A DNA stretch of 64,000 bases from Ovis canadensis (taxonomy: Eukaryota; Chordata; Mammalia; Artiodactyla; Bovidae): contig NC_091255.1 of NCBI RefSeq assembly GCF_042477335.2, positions 14,176,501-14,240,500 on the forward strand, written 5' to 3'. The notes beneath the pieces are model-generated. The model did not search any database, was not told the DNA's origin, and worked only from the letters and a program-made list of their open reading frames with translations. Positions 43,771 to 55,715 of the stretch are shown piece by piece. Position numbers and translations under genes: made by a program. Numbering within the stretch: the stretch's first letter is position 1; every line of letters starts with the position of its first letter.

Positions 43771-44417
43771 GAATCATGGCTACAGGCGTGAAAGAAGGAT
43801 GTGCAGAAAATGGGTCAGCAGAGTAGCTGTTGGTCACTGAGATGCCAGAAGAGGCATACAGCACAGACATCACACTGTCCAAGGCTCTGAGTCAAAGAGG
43901 CTCAGACAGTTCATTTTGTCATGGGAAAGTTCTTTTCCTGGTGGTAATTCACATCTATCAAGCTCACAGGAGACTGATGTTCAACACAGAATACCAGTTC
44001 ATTCAGCCACAGTGAAAAATAACACCTGTCACAAAGTTGGAAGGTCTTGTGCTGAAACGACCATAGTTTTTTCCTCCCTGGAGGCAGATCTACAGACGAA
44101 GTTCATTTATAATAGAAAGCTTTTTGCTGAGCACAGAAACTCAGTAAGTAGGGTTGTCTGGTGTTTCTCTAAGTCACATCGGTGATCCCAGACCACAGGA
44201 AGCCTATTTAAAAGCAGGTATATACCAGGTAGTTACTTAGTTTTGTCCACACTGAACTCTAGATTCCTAACTTCTACGGTAAACTGACCTCCGCACAGCA
44301 CAGGCTCTTCTGCATAATACTATTTGGAGTTTTTCTATTTTGATGTCTTTAAACAAATGATACAAAAGCTTGCTATAATTGAGAAGTACATGAAGTTTGT
44401 GAGACTGAGCCTACTCT
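43771..44417. other. Interval without recognised feature
   Basis: No gene or repeat recognised. Confidence 0.4.
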
Positions 44418-44594
44418 TTGACTCACCATGGATCGTAGCCTGCCAGGCTCCTCTGTCCATGAAATTCTTCAGGCCAGAATACTGGAGTGGGTTGCCGTTC
44501 CCTTCTTAAGGGAGTTTGTCAGCCCAAGGATCAAACCCAAGTCTCCCACATTGCAGGTGAATTTTTCACCATCCGAGCCACCAGGGAAGCCCGT
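44418..44594 (-). mobile_element. Bov-tA SINE, minus strand, 3' end truncated
   Basis: 'gactcaccatggatcgtagc', 'gccagaatactggagtgggt', 'caggtgaatttttcaccatc' and 'cgagccaccagggaagcccg'. Confidence 0.88.
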
Positions 44595-45525
44595 ATACAG
44601 TTTAGTCCACGTCAAATTAAACTGAAATGTGTGCAGCGGCTCTGGCACACGTAGCGGAGTTTCCACGTCAGCTCCACGTTTCTCTGCGCGACAGTGATGA
44701 CCAGCAATCACGGCGGCTGATCTGGTCTGGCCACCTCTCTTGCACTGTCTCAGTCCTACTGATTCTCTTGTGATGTCCCAGAATATTTTGTTCAGGGCTC
44801 TTGTCTTTGGATCAGTATCTTACTACTATCTGCAGATAGCACTTTTGTCTTTGTAGTGCCCGAAAGGTCATTTCAAATCCAGCCTTATGGAGGCATTGCT
44901 TCCTTAAACTGTGTTCCGTGAAATGCTGGCTACCTGGTTTGTTCACCCCGGGGGTTGGCTGCCTTATTCCTACTGCAGCCCAACATCTCCAAAGCATCCT
45001 CCTGGTATGCCTGATCGTTAAAGAACTTTCCTTTTGTGCCATCTAGTGGCCAAAGCAGAGACTGCTAAATAAAGGGAAACCTTCGTAGTGTCAAGGTGGA
45101 AGGACTTTCTCATCAGCAGTAGAGGGTGATAGAGCCACAGTTCAGAACAACCCCTTGGGGTGGTGAGGACATGGTCATTCTTTCACTCATTTACAAACGT
45201 GTTGTGCACTTACCATTTGGCAGCCTGCTTGACGATGTGATGAATGCCAAGCTGGAGGGAGAATGCTAGTGAGCAGGGAGAGCATCAGCTGCATCTTAGG
45301 AATGAAGAAACAGAAGCTCGCAGAAGCAATGGAATTCTGATTAGCTCATTCTTGCTCCCTTTCTCCCTCTCAGCCTTCTGCCTCTCTTTTTTCCTGCAGA
45401 AATATAAATAAAATATCTACATAGAATACCTTATGCTGTGTTTTCTAATCAGGTAGATTTTCCCTGGGCTCCCAGTTATGTACACACTTATTCATAATAT
45501 AGACTATTTTGTCTGCTGAGCTAGA
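44595..45525. other. Interval without recognised gene
   Basis: A weak L2-like string at about 45177-45260 ('ttcactcatttacaaacgtg'). Otherwise apparently unique. Confidence 0.4.
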
Positions 45526-45730
45526 ACATCAACTAATCAGTCAGTTCAGTTCAGTCGCTCAGTTGTGTCCCACTCTTTGCGACCCTATGAATCGCAGCAC
45601 GCCAGGCCTCCCTGTCCATCACCGACTCCCGGAGTTCACTCAGACTCACGTCCATCGAGTCGGTGATGCCATCCAGCCATCTCATCCTCTGTCGTCCCCC
45701 TTCTCCTCCTGCCCCCAATCCCTCCCAGCA

Positions 45731-48644
45731 TCAGAGTCTTTTCCAGTGAGTCAACTCTTCGCATGAGGTGGCCAAAGTACTGGAGTCATTCCTTCCAAAG
45801 AACACACAGGACTGATCTCCTTTAGATGGACTGGTTGGATCTCCTTGCATCCAAGGGACTCTCAGGAGTCTTCTCCAACACCACAGCTCAAAAGCATCAA
45901 TTTTTCGGCGCTTAGCTTTCTTCACAGTCCAACTCTCACATCCATACAAGACCACTGGAAAAACCATAGCCTTGACTAGACGGACCTCTGTTGGCAAAGT
46001 AATGTCTCTGCTTTCGAATATGCTATCTAGGTCAGTCATAACTTTTCTTCCAAGGAGTAAGCGTCTTTTAATTTCATGGCTGCAATCACCATCTGCAGTG
46101 ATATTGGAGCCCCCCCAAAATAAAGTCTGACATTGTTTCCACTGTTTACACATCTATTTGCCATGAAGTGATGGGGCCAGATGCCATGATCTTCATTTTC
46201 TGAATGTTGAGCTTTAAGCCAGCTTCTTCACTCTCCTCTTTCACTTTCACCAAGAGGCTTTTTAGTTCCTCTTCACTTTCTGCCATCAGGGTGGTGTCAT
46301 CTGCATATCTGAGGTTATTGATATTTCTCCCAGCAATCTTGAATCCAGCTTGTGCTTCCTCCAGCCCAGCGTATCTCATGATGTACTCTGCATAGAAGTT
46401 AAATAAGCAAGGTGACAATATACAACATTGACATACTCCTTTTCCTATTTGGAACCAGTCTGTTGTTCCATGTCCAGTTCTAACTGTTGCTTCCTGACCT
46501 GCATATAGGTTTCTCAAGAGGCAGGTCAGGTGGTCTGGTATTCCCATCTCTTGAAGAATTTTCCAGAGTTTATTGTGATCCATACAGTCAAAGGCTTTGG
46601 TATAGTCAATAAAGCAGAAATAGATGTTTTTCTGGAACTCTCTTGCTTTTTTGATGATCCAGCAGATGTTGGCAATTGATCTCTGGTTCCTCTGCCTTTT
46701 ATAAATCCAGCTTGAACATCTGGAAGTTCACGGTTCACGTATTGCTGAAGCCTGGCTTGGAGAATTTTGAGCATTACTTTACTAGCGTGTGAGATGAGTG
46801 CAATTGTGCAGTAGTTTGAGCATTCTTTGGCATTTCCTTTCTTTGGAATTGGAATGAAAACTGACCTTTTCCAGTCCTGTGGCCACTGCTGAGTTTTCCA
46901 AATTTGCTGGCATATTGAGTACAGCACTTTGACAGCATCATCTTTCAGGATTTGACAGAGCTCAACTGGAATTCCATCACCTCCACTAGCTTTGTTCGTA
47001 GTGATGCTTTCTAAGGCCCACTTGACTTCACATTCCAGGATGTCTGGCTCTAGGTGAGTGATCATACCATCGTGATTATCTCGGTCGTGAAGATCTTTTC
47101 TGTATAGTTCTTCTGTGTATTCTTGCCACCTCTTCATAATATCTTCTGCTTCTGTTAGGTCCATACCATTCTGTCCTTTATCGAGCCCATCTTTGCATGA
47201 AATGTTCCCTTGGTATCTCTAATTTTCTTGAAGAGATCTCTAGTCTTTCCCATTCTATTGTTTGTCTCTATTTCTTTGAATTGATCACTGTGGAAGGCTT
47301 TCTAATCTCTTCTTGCTATTCTTTGGAACTCTACATTCAGATGCTTATAATCACAGCTATTTGTAAGGCCTCCTCAGACAGCCATTTTGCTTTTTTGCAT
47401 TTCTTTTCCATGGGGATGGTCTTGATCCCTGTCTCCTGTACAATGTCATGAACCTCATTCCATAGTTTATCAGGCACTCTATCTATCAGATCTAGTCCCT
47501 TAAATCTATTTCTCACTTCCACTGTATAATCAGAAGGGATTTGATTTAGGTCCTACCTGAATGGTCTAGTGGTTTCCCCTACTTTCTTCAATTTAAGTCT
47601 GAATTTGGCAATAAGGAGTTCATGATCTGAGCCACAGTCAGCTCCCAGTCTTGTTTTTGCTGACTGTATAGAGCTTCTCCATCTTTTGCTGTAAAGAATA
47701 CAGTCAATCTGATTTCGGTGTTGACCATCTGGTGATGTCCATGTGTAGAGTCTTCTCTTGAGTTGTTGGAAGAGGATGTTTGCTATGACCAGTGTGTTCT
47801 CTTGGCAAAACTCTATTAGCCTTTGCCCTGCTTCATTCTGCATTCCAAGGCCAAATGTGCCTATTACTCCAGGTGTTTCTTGACTTCCTACTTTTGCATT
47901 CCAGTCCCCTATAATGAAAAGGACATCTTTTTTGGGTGTTAGTTCTAAAAGGTCTTGTAGGTCTTCATAGGACCGTTCAACTTCAGCTTCTTCAGCATTA
48001 CTGGCGGGGGCATAGACTTGCATTACTGTGATATTGAATGGTTTGCCTTGGAAAGGAACAGGATCATTCTGTCCTTTTTTGAGATTGCACCCAAGTACTG
48101 CATCTTGGACTCTTTTGTTGACCATGATGGCTACTCCATTTCTTCCAAGGGATTCCTGCCCACAGTAGTAGATATAATGGTCATCTGAGTTAAATTCACC
48201 CATTCCAGTCCATTTTAGTTCACTGATTCCTAGAATGTCGACGTTCACTCTTGCTATCGCTTGTTTGACCACTTGCAACTTGCCTTGATTCATGGACCTG
48301 ACATTCCAGGTTCCTATGCAATATTGCTCTTTACAGCATCGGACCTTGCTTCTATCACCAATCACATCCACAACTGGGTATTGTTTTTGCTTTGTCTCCA
48401 TCCCTTCATTTTTTCTGGAGTTATTTCTCCACTGATCTCCAGTAGCATATTGAGCACCTACCGACCTGGGGAGTTCCTCTTTCAGTATCCTATCGTTTTG
48501 CCTTTTCATATTGTTCATGTGGTTCTCAAGGCAAGAATACTGAAGTGGTTTGCCATTCCCTTCTCTAGTGGACCACATTCTGTCAGACCTCTCCACCATG
48601 ACCTGCCCGTCTTGGGTGGCCCTGTGGGCATGGCTTAGTTTCAT
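45731..48644 (-). pseudogene. BovB ORF2 (endonuclease plus reverse transcriptase), inactivated
   Basis: From the ATG at 48644 a 363-codon frame holds the APE-type endonuclease with its motifs in order: 'TWNVRSMN' (residue 112), 'SELKW' (141), 'YAPAS' (201), 'GDWNAKVG' (246) and 'SDHELL' (339). It stops at a TAG (47553-47555) in 'TTRPFR*', where other copies have Tyr. The linker continues in the same frame (47337-47522). Then the frame changes: reverse transcriptase part 1 at 46526-47164, part 2 with YADD at 46146-46583 after a one-base deletion near 46676, and the C-terminal domain at 45731-46153 in the former frame. Function in life: nicks target DNA and copies BovB RNA, and by shared 3' ends also Bov-tA and Bov-A2. 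With at least three lesions this copy is dead. Confidence 0.93.
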
Positions 48645-49011
48645 TTAGACCAGGCTGTGGTCCTAGTGTGATTAGATTGACTAGTTTTCTGTGAGTATGG
48701 TTTCAGTGTGTCTGCCCTCTGATGCCCTCTTGCAACACCAACCGTCTTACTTGGGTTTCCTTTACTTTGGGCGTGGGGTATCTCTTCACAGCTGCTCCAG
48801 CAAAGCGCAGCTGCTGCTCCTTACCTTGGATGAGAGGCATCTCCTCAGCGCTGCCCCTCCCAACCTTGAATGTGGAATAGCTCCTCTAGGCCCTCCTGCT
48901 CCCGTGCAGCCACCACTCCTTGGACGTAGCTCCTCCTGGCTGCCGCCCCTGACCTCGGACATAGGGTAGTTCCTCTCGGCCGTGCTTGTGCGCTGTCACA
49001 GCTGCCCATGC
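48645..49011 (-). other. BovB 5' UTR / promoter region
   Basis: Richer in GC than its neighbours, with several irregular repeats of a motif containing 'gctgc' and 'ctcc' (for example 48795-48960). Expected to hold the internal promoter of the element. Confidence 0.6.
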
Positions 49012-49199
49012 ACATCACCTAATAATGCCAGACAAATATGTTCCATTTAAGTTAGGGGGAGAACGGATACGTGTATATGTATGGTTGAGTCCCTTTGCTG
49101 TTCACCTGAAACTATCACGGTGTTGCTAATCGGCTATAACCCAATGCAAACTAAAAGTTTAAAAAAAATGTATTCCATGTAAATGCATTTCCAAGCAGC

Positions 49200-49397
49200 T
49201 AGTGTTTATTTCCTTTTTTAAAAAAATTTGTTTTGGCTGTGCTGGGTCTTCGTTGCAGCATGAGAGAGATTTTTAGTTGTGGCCTATGAACTCTTGGTTG
49301 CAGCTTATGGGATTTAGCTCCCTGACTGAGGATTGAATCCAGGTCCCCTACCTTGGGAACATGAAGCCTTAGCCACTGGACCACCAGGGAAGTCCGA
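49200..49397 (-). mobile_element. CHR SINE, minus strand
   Basis: 'ttttggctgtgctgggtctt', 'ttagctccctgactgaggat', 'agccttagccactggaccac' and 'cagggaagtcc'. 'tttatttc' on both sides may be the target-site duplication. Confidence 0.88.
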
Positions 49398-49521
49398 GAA
49401 TTTATTTCTTAAAACTCCAAAATATTTTTGTATTTTAACCATGCTGGATAGGAGTTTAACTGATATTCACATTGCCTTGCTTCTTCAATAAAATACAGGA
49501 TTCCAAAAGCCTTGCATACAA

Positions 49522-49731
49522 GCTAAGTTGCTTCAGTCATGTTTGAGTCTTTGCGACCTTATGTACTGTAGCCTGTCAGGCTCCTCTGTCCATGGGATTC
49601 TTCAGGAAACAACACTGGAGTGGGTTGCCATGCCCTCCTCCAGGGGATCTTCCTGACAAGGACTGAATCTGTGTCTCTTATGTTCTCTGCATTGGCAGGT
49701 AGGTTCTTTACCACTAGTGACACTTAGGAAG
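49522..49731 (-). mobile_element. Bov-tA SINE, minus strand
   Basis: 'gctaagttgcttcagtcatg', 'acactggagtgggttgccat', 'ctgcattggcaggtaggttc' and 'accactagtgacacttagga'. Confidence 0.88.
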
Positions 49732-49857
49732 TATAGTTTCATTTTTAATAACCTCAGAGGTAAAAAAGTCACAAACTTACAAAAGAGTCATTGGAAGTCT
49801 AATTATTTTACAATTGAGGACAGTGAAGCTCATGGAAGTGATTTGCCTCAGAGCCAG

Positions 49858-49990
49858 TTAAGTTCAGTTCAATTCAGTTCAGTTGCTCAGTCATGTCCAA
49901 CTCTTTGTGACCCCATGAATCACAGCACGCCAGGCCTCCCTGTCCATCACCAGCTCCTGGAGTTCACCCAGACTCATGTCCATCAAGTTG
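49858..49990 (-). mobile_element. BovB LINE, 3' end only
   Basis: 'agttcagttcaattcagttc' to 'actcatgtccatcaagttg': about 130 bp of BovB 3' end. Confidence 0.92.
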
Positions 49991-50347
49991 GGGGGCCAAG
50001 CAGATGGTAAATGATAGAATCAAGACTTAAAGCCAAGTTTTGAATTGTAAGCTAGTGCTTTTTCATTGGAGTTATTAACTAGGTAGGGAGGAAAATGAAA
50101 GAGGTCTAGCTGTATTAGATGCTAGAAGAGCAAGAATGGCAATCATCATAAAAGCCAGATGATAGCCATCTGTATTTTCAAAAGACCACTTGACTTAAAC
50201 ATTTTCCCTGAGAGAACATAATTCTACCTCCAACCCAAGGCCCCGCTCAACTTTCCAGTCAGATTCTAGGGTGTGGTTCACCTGGGACCTACTGGAAAAA
50301 CACTGCCACAAATTATCACAGAGCAAATTTAAGATATTTTTCCACCT

Positions 50348-51581
50348 CAGTTCAGTTCAGATCAGTCACTCAGTTGTGTCCGACTCTTTTCGACCCCACA
50401 TACTGCAGCACACCAGGCTGCGCTGCCCATTGTCAACACCCGAAACTTGTTCAAACTCATGTCCATTGAGTCAGTGATGTCATCCAACCATCTCATCCTC
50501 TGTCGTTCCCTTCTCCTCCCACCTTCAATCTTTCCCAGCATCACGGTCTTTTCCAATAAGTCAGTTCTTCGCATCAGGTGACCAAAGTATTGCAGTTTCA
50601 GGTTCAGCATCAGTCTTTCCAATGAATATTCAGGACTGATCTCCTTTAGGATGGACTGGTTGGATCTCCTTGCAGTTCAAGGGACTCTCAAGAGTCTTCT
50701 CCAACAACACAGTACAAAACCATCAATCCTTCAGCGCTCAGCTTTCTTTATAGTTCAACTCTCACATCCATACATGACTACTGGAAAAGTCACAGCTTTG
50801 ACTAGATGGACCTCTGTTGGCAAAGTGATGCCTTTACTTTTTAATACACTATCTACATTTGTCATAGCTTTTCTTCCAAAGAGCAAGCATCTTTTAGTTT
50901 CATAGTTGCAGTCACCATCTGCAGTGATTTTGGAGCCCGAGAAAATAAAGGCTGCCACTATTTCCATTTTCTCCCCATCTATTTGCTGTGAAGTGATGGG
51001 ACCAGATGCCATGATCTTAGTTTTTTGAATGAAGAGTTTTAAGCCAGCTTTTCACTCTCCGCTTTCAACTTCATCAGAGGTTCTTTGCTTCCTTTTTGCC
51101 TCTGCCATAAGGAGGGTGGTCTTCATATTTGAGGTTATTGATATTTCTCCTGGCAACCTTGATTCCAGCTTGTGATTCAGCATTTCACATGATGTACTCT
51201 GCATATAAGTTAAATAAGCAGGGTGATAGTAAACAGCCTTGATATACTCCTTTCCTAATTTTGAACTGGTTCATTTTTCCATGTCTGGTTCTAACTGTTG
51301 CTTCTTGACCTCCAGACAGGTTTCTTAGGAGGCAGGTAAGGTGGTCTGGTATTCCCATCTCTTTAAAAATTTTCCGCAGTTTATTGTGATCCACACAGTC
51401 AAAGGTTTTATTGCAGTCAGTGGCAGAAGCAGATGTTTTTCTGGAACTCTCTTGCTTTTTCTATGATCCAACAAATGTTGGCAATGTCTCTGATTCCTCT
51501 GCCTTTTCTAAATCCAGCTTGTGTGTCTGGAATTTCTTGGTTCATGCACTGTTGAAGCCTAGCTTGAAAGATTTTGAGCAT
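50348..51581 (-). mobile_element. BovB LINE, minus strand
   Basis: 3' end at left, truncated in the reverse transcriptase at right ('attttgagcatcacc'). 'CACCT' occurs on both sides (50343-50347 and 51582-51586). More diverged than the other copies: the YADD region (about 51110) is disrupted. Confidence 0.93.
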
Positions 51582-51599
51582 CACCTAGAGCCTCTAGAA

Positions 51600-51725
51600 A
51601 GGACCAAACCTGCTGACACTCTGACTTCACACTTCCAGTCTCCACAATTGAGAGAGAATAAAATTCTGTTGCTTTGCATGGCTCTGTTTGTGGTATTTTT
51701 GTTATAGCAGTACTAAAAAGTGAAT
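51600..51725 (+). repeat. Ancient repeat 3' end
   Basis: 'cttccagtctccacaattga', 'gagagaataaaattctgttg' and 'gtggtatttttgttatagca' match the end of a common old mammalian element. Not assigned. Confidence 0.5.
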
Positions 51726-52639
51726 ATACCATCTCTATAATGCTTAGGGATTGTGGAGTAATCCCAGAGCATGGCGTGGCTTGGAGCAAAATCAAGCTCT
51801 CCCGTGGATATACTCCCTTCTGCTTCCTTTAGACAGTTGCTCTTCTAGCTCTGGCTGTGGGTCCTGGCTCCTCCTGCTTCAGTATGGCTCCATTTAGAAA
51901 ATGCCTGAGATGAAAGAGAATTTCTGTATGTGAAATTTTCTTCCACAAAAATAAACACAAACATTTCAATTAAAAACAGCAACTGGGAGAGAACAAGGTG
52001 GCAGAGGAGAAGGTGGATGTGGAGTACATCTCTCTCCACAGATACATCAGGAATACACCTTCAGACACAGAAGTACTTGCAGAACACCAGCTGAGAGCGG
52101 ACAGGAGTACCTAACCAGGGGAAAAATATATATAGAACCACGCAAAACTTGATAGGATGAAAGAACCAGGGGGAAAGACAGGAGTGTTACTAGGCTGGAC
52201 CTGCCCTTGGCTGATGGGGAAACCGAAGCAGGGGTCTGATCCCCCCATTGGGGTGATTGTCTGAGTCAGAGGAGAAACACTGAAGGCTGAAAGTGAAACA
52301 GCTGATCTGTGGCAGCTTAAACGGAATGAGAATCAGACCATCCTTGCCACAGTCAAACCTACCCTGGACAGGGATGTGGGTCCCCTAGAAGGTGCAGTGG
52401 CTGGGAGCTGGAGTTTAGGGATCGTGGAGTAATCTCAGACTGATGGCGGCTGTTCACTGGAGAAAGACAGACCAAGGGGATGTGTAGGAGGAGACTGTGG
52501 TGGGAAATGAGGAAAGCCAGGCAGCCATGGAAGCAAGACAATACTGCTGAGTCATGCGTAGGAGTTGGAGACATCACCATAGCCTCTCTCTCCCCACACG
52601 CCAGCATCGGCAGCTGAACAATCAATTGCCTGATGCGCT

Positions 52640-52800
52640 GAATTACAGAGTAGGACCCCAGCCAGGGTGCCCCTTTAGTGCATGATGCACCGATCTACAG
52701 AGTAAGACCCCAGCCAGGGGGCCCCCTCTATGTGCCTGATATGTGGAACAACAGAGAAGGACCCCAGGCAAAGGAACTCTCTAAGTGCCTGAATGGGTGG
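52640..52800 (+). repeat. Tandem ~53-bp units in the L1 5' UTR
   Basis: Three degenerate units, each with 'acagagtaggaccccagcca' or a close variant (starts at about 52645, 52697, 52751), spaced 52 and 54 bp. Likely promoter monomers of this L1. Confidence 0.75.
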
Positions 52801-53019
52801 GGCTATGGAGAAAGGCTAGCAAAGAGGCCTTGTGAATGCCAGCTACCGGAGGCTTGAAAAAAAGATGGATAGCACCATAACTCCTGCAGTTCAGGCAATC
52901 CATATCCCTGCACACTTGGTACCACCAGGGTCCCCATGACCCAGGCAGCTGTGCCACCTTCAAGCTCAAACCTCACTGAGGCAGAGCTGCCACAGTTAAA
53001 AAAAAAAAAAAGTTATGTC

Positions 53020-53165
53020 TATGCCTGTGGGGTCGCTTTGGTCATGTCCAGCTCTTTGAGACCTTGTGGACTGTGGCCTGCCGGGCTTCTCTGTCAGGAA
53101 GGTTCTCCAGCCAAGAATACTGGAGTGTATTGGCCAATACTGGTCGCCATACCCTTCTAGAGTAT
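53020..53165 (-). repeat. Bov-A-like segment within the L1 5' UTR
   Basis: An A14-15 run (52999-53012) is followed by 'ggtcatgtccagctctttga' and 'ccaagaatactggagtgtat', i.e. diverged Bov-A read backwards. It may be an insertion or a fixed part of the L1 subfamily's 5' UTR. Confidence 0.55.
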
Positions 53166-54873
53166 TATATTCCCTTCTGCCCTAGCTGCCAACCCCTCTG
53201 AGTACCTGGTGCTGCCAGAACCCCTGCAGCCCAAGCAGCTGCACCTTCTCCACACCTGGCCCTCGCAGGGGCAGACCCGAGTCCTCCAGGGCAGCCTCAG
53301 GAGCAAACCCCAGTGGACGACCCCCATGCAGAGGCAGAAATAAAACCACAGTTGAAGCCCAGGGGCAGTGTGCTAAGGAAGAAGACCCCAAACCTCCCCA
53401 CCGGGTGTACAAGCTGGATTAAATCCACATGATCAATGAGGCAGACTGTGTCTATGCAACATATAAAAGGACATCGAGAGCCGCCACTAGTTCTCGCTGC
53501 TGCGGACATTGGGGGCGAGAGCGTACAGGAGGAGCACCAGATTAGAGTCTCAGCTGCCCCACAGCAGGCCCAGAGATCGGCACAGAGCTGGAGGGCATCT
53601 CAGGGAGGTGAGGTGGACTGTGACTCCCATCAAGGGAAAGGACTCTGACAGCACTGGCTCAAGAGAAACATTTATTATTCTTATGTTTTGACTTGTTCTG
53701 TAGTTTCTTTTGGATTTTTTTCCTCCCCTCTCCCCTCACTCCCTGTTGCAGTTGTCAATTTTATCGGCACTATGCAATCTAATTAAGCTTCTGAGTTTTT
53801 TTTTTCCCTTTTTTCAATCACATTTTTTATTGTTGCTATAAACCTCTGCCTCAACATTGGGCTGTTGCAGTTTTATGGAGTTTTCTTTTCTTTTTTTTCT
53901 TTTCTTTCTCTTTTTTTAAATTTTAGTTTTTAATTTTTTAAAACGTATTATTTTTTCTTCACTTATTCCTTTGTTTGCTTTTCCTACTGTTCTTTTCCCC
54001 TTGTAGTTAATCTTAAATATACATAAATCTTCTTTATCTACTTCTATTTAGTTTTGCATGTCTATTCTTTCTTTCTTTCCTTTCCTCTCAACATATTTGT
54101 TAGTTTTTTTTTCATTGCTCTGTTCCTCACTTGGCGCCTTCCTTTAGTTTCGTTTTCCAGTTTGTGCTTTAGTTAGTTTTGTTCTTAACTGGTAGATATA
54201 ATTTTTGGTTTCCTTTATTCGCTGGGTCAATCTATTGTACTTTATTTTTGTTGGACTGTATTGATTTTGCTTATGGATATATATGCATATTGCATTATTT
54301 TAATTATTATTTGCCTGATTTTGTAACTGCCATTTGTCTGGGGTTCATCTTTGCTTTTTCTCTTTTAGGTATGTGTTTTAATCTTACTTAATGCCATAAC
54401 AAACTACTTGTGGAATCTTCATTTCTGACTGGAGATAAAGCCCTGAGCCTTTGGAGTGGGAGCACTGACTCCAAGGCCCTAGACTCCCAGAGAACTAACC
54501 CTAGGGAGTTCTCACCCTAGATAGTGAGAACTCACACAAAGAAAACCACTTGAATACAAGATTACCCAACCACCAGGAGCAACCTACGCAGGACCTTATC
54601 CAAACAACAAACAAAACAAAACCAAAAACCCAATCATCAAGAGCCAGGATTAGCACAGCACTCAGCCCTGCCCATCAGAGGAAAAACAAACAAACAGAAA
54701 ACAAACTCAGCATAAAACTCACCCCATAGGAAGCTTACACAAACCACTGCACTAACCTTAGGAAGGTAGAAACCAAAAGGAAGAAAGAATTCAACCTGGA
54801 AGCCTGGGAAAAGGAGACTGCAAGCACAATAAGTTAAAAAAAAATAATGAAAAGGTAGAGAAGTACTGCACAA

Positions 54874-55715
54874 ATGAAGGAACAAACTAGAAACACAGAA
54901 GTCCAAATAGATGAAGAGGAAACAGGCAAAGTACCTGAAAAAGAATTCAGAATAATGATTGTAAAGATGATCAAAAACCTTGAAAACAGAATGGAGAAAA
55001 TGCAACAATCAATTAACAAAGACCTAGAAGAATTAAAGAATAAATATACAGAGACAAACAACACAATTACTGAAATTAAAAATACTCTAGAAGAAATCAA
55101 TAGCAGAATAGCTGAACCAGAAGAACGAATCAGTGAACTGGAAGATAAAATGGTGGAAATAATTCTGAAGAGCAGAATAAAGTAAAAAAAAAAAAAAAAG
55201 AAAAGAATGAGGATAGTCTCAGAGACCTCTGGGACAATATCAAAAGCACCAACATTTGAATTATAGGAGTCCCAGAGAAAAGAAAGTGTATGAGGAAATT
55301 ATTGAAGAGATTATAGTTGAAAATTTCGCCAACATGGAAAAGGAAATAGCTAATCAAATCCAACAGGCTCAAAGAGTCCCAAACAGGATAAACCAAAAGA
55401 GAAACATGCCAAGACACATACTAATCAAACTAACAAAGATTGAACACAAAGAAAGAATATTAAAAGCAGCAAGGGAAAAGCAACAGGTAACATAATAGGG
55501 AAACTGCATACATTTAACAGCTGATCTTTCAGCAGAAACTGCAGGCCAGAAGGGAATGGCAGGATATATTTAAAGTACTGAAAGGGAAAAATCTACAACC
55601 AAGATTAGTCTACCCAGCAAGGATCTCATTCAAAATTGATGCAGAAATAAAAAAGCTTTTCAGACAAGCAAAAGTTCAGAGAATTCAGATTTACAACAAA
55701 TGTTAAAGGGTCTTA
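54874..55715 (+). pseudogene. L1 ORF1 (RNA-binding chaperone), broken
   Basis: Part 1 (54874-55185): coiled-coil rich in Glu, Lys and Asn ('EKEFRIMIVKMIKNLENRME', 'ELEDKMVEI'). A frameshift in a 15-A run (55184-55199) moves the frame; part 2 (55256-55495) holds the RNA-binding region ('VENFANMEKEIANQIQQAQR', 'PRHILIKLTKIEHKERILKA'), then a TAA after 'KQQVT'. The C-terminal domain remains recognisable to about 55715. In life ORF1 coats L1 RNA as trimers. Confidence 0.88.

Larger units (their letters stand above)
45538..49011 (-). mobile_element. Full-length BovB LINE with target-site duplication
   Basis: A 3.47-kb element: 3' end at left, GC-rich 5' UTR at right (48645-49011). The 12-bp repeats acatcaactaat (45526-45537) and acatcacctaat (49012-49023) differ by one base and enclose it exactly. 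It is the only copy in the window with the whole endonuclease domain and 5' UTR. Confidence 0.95.
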
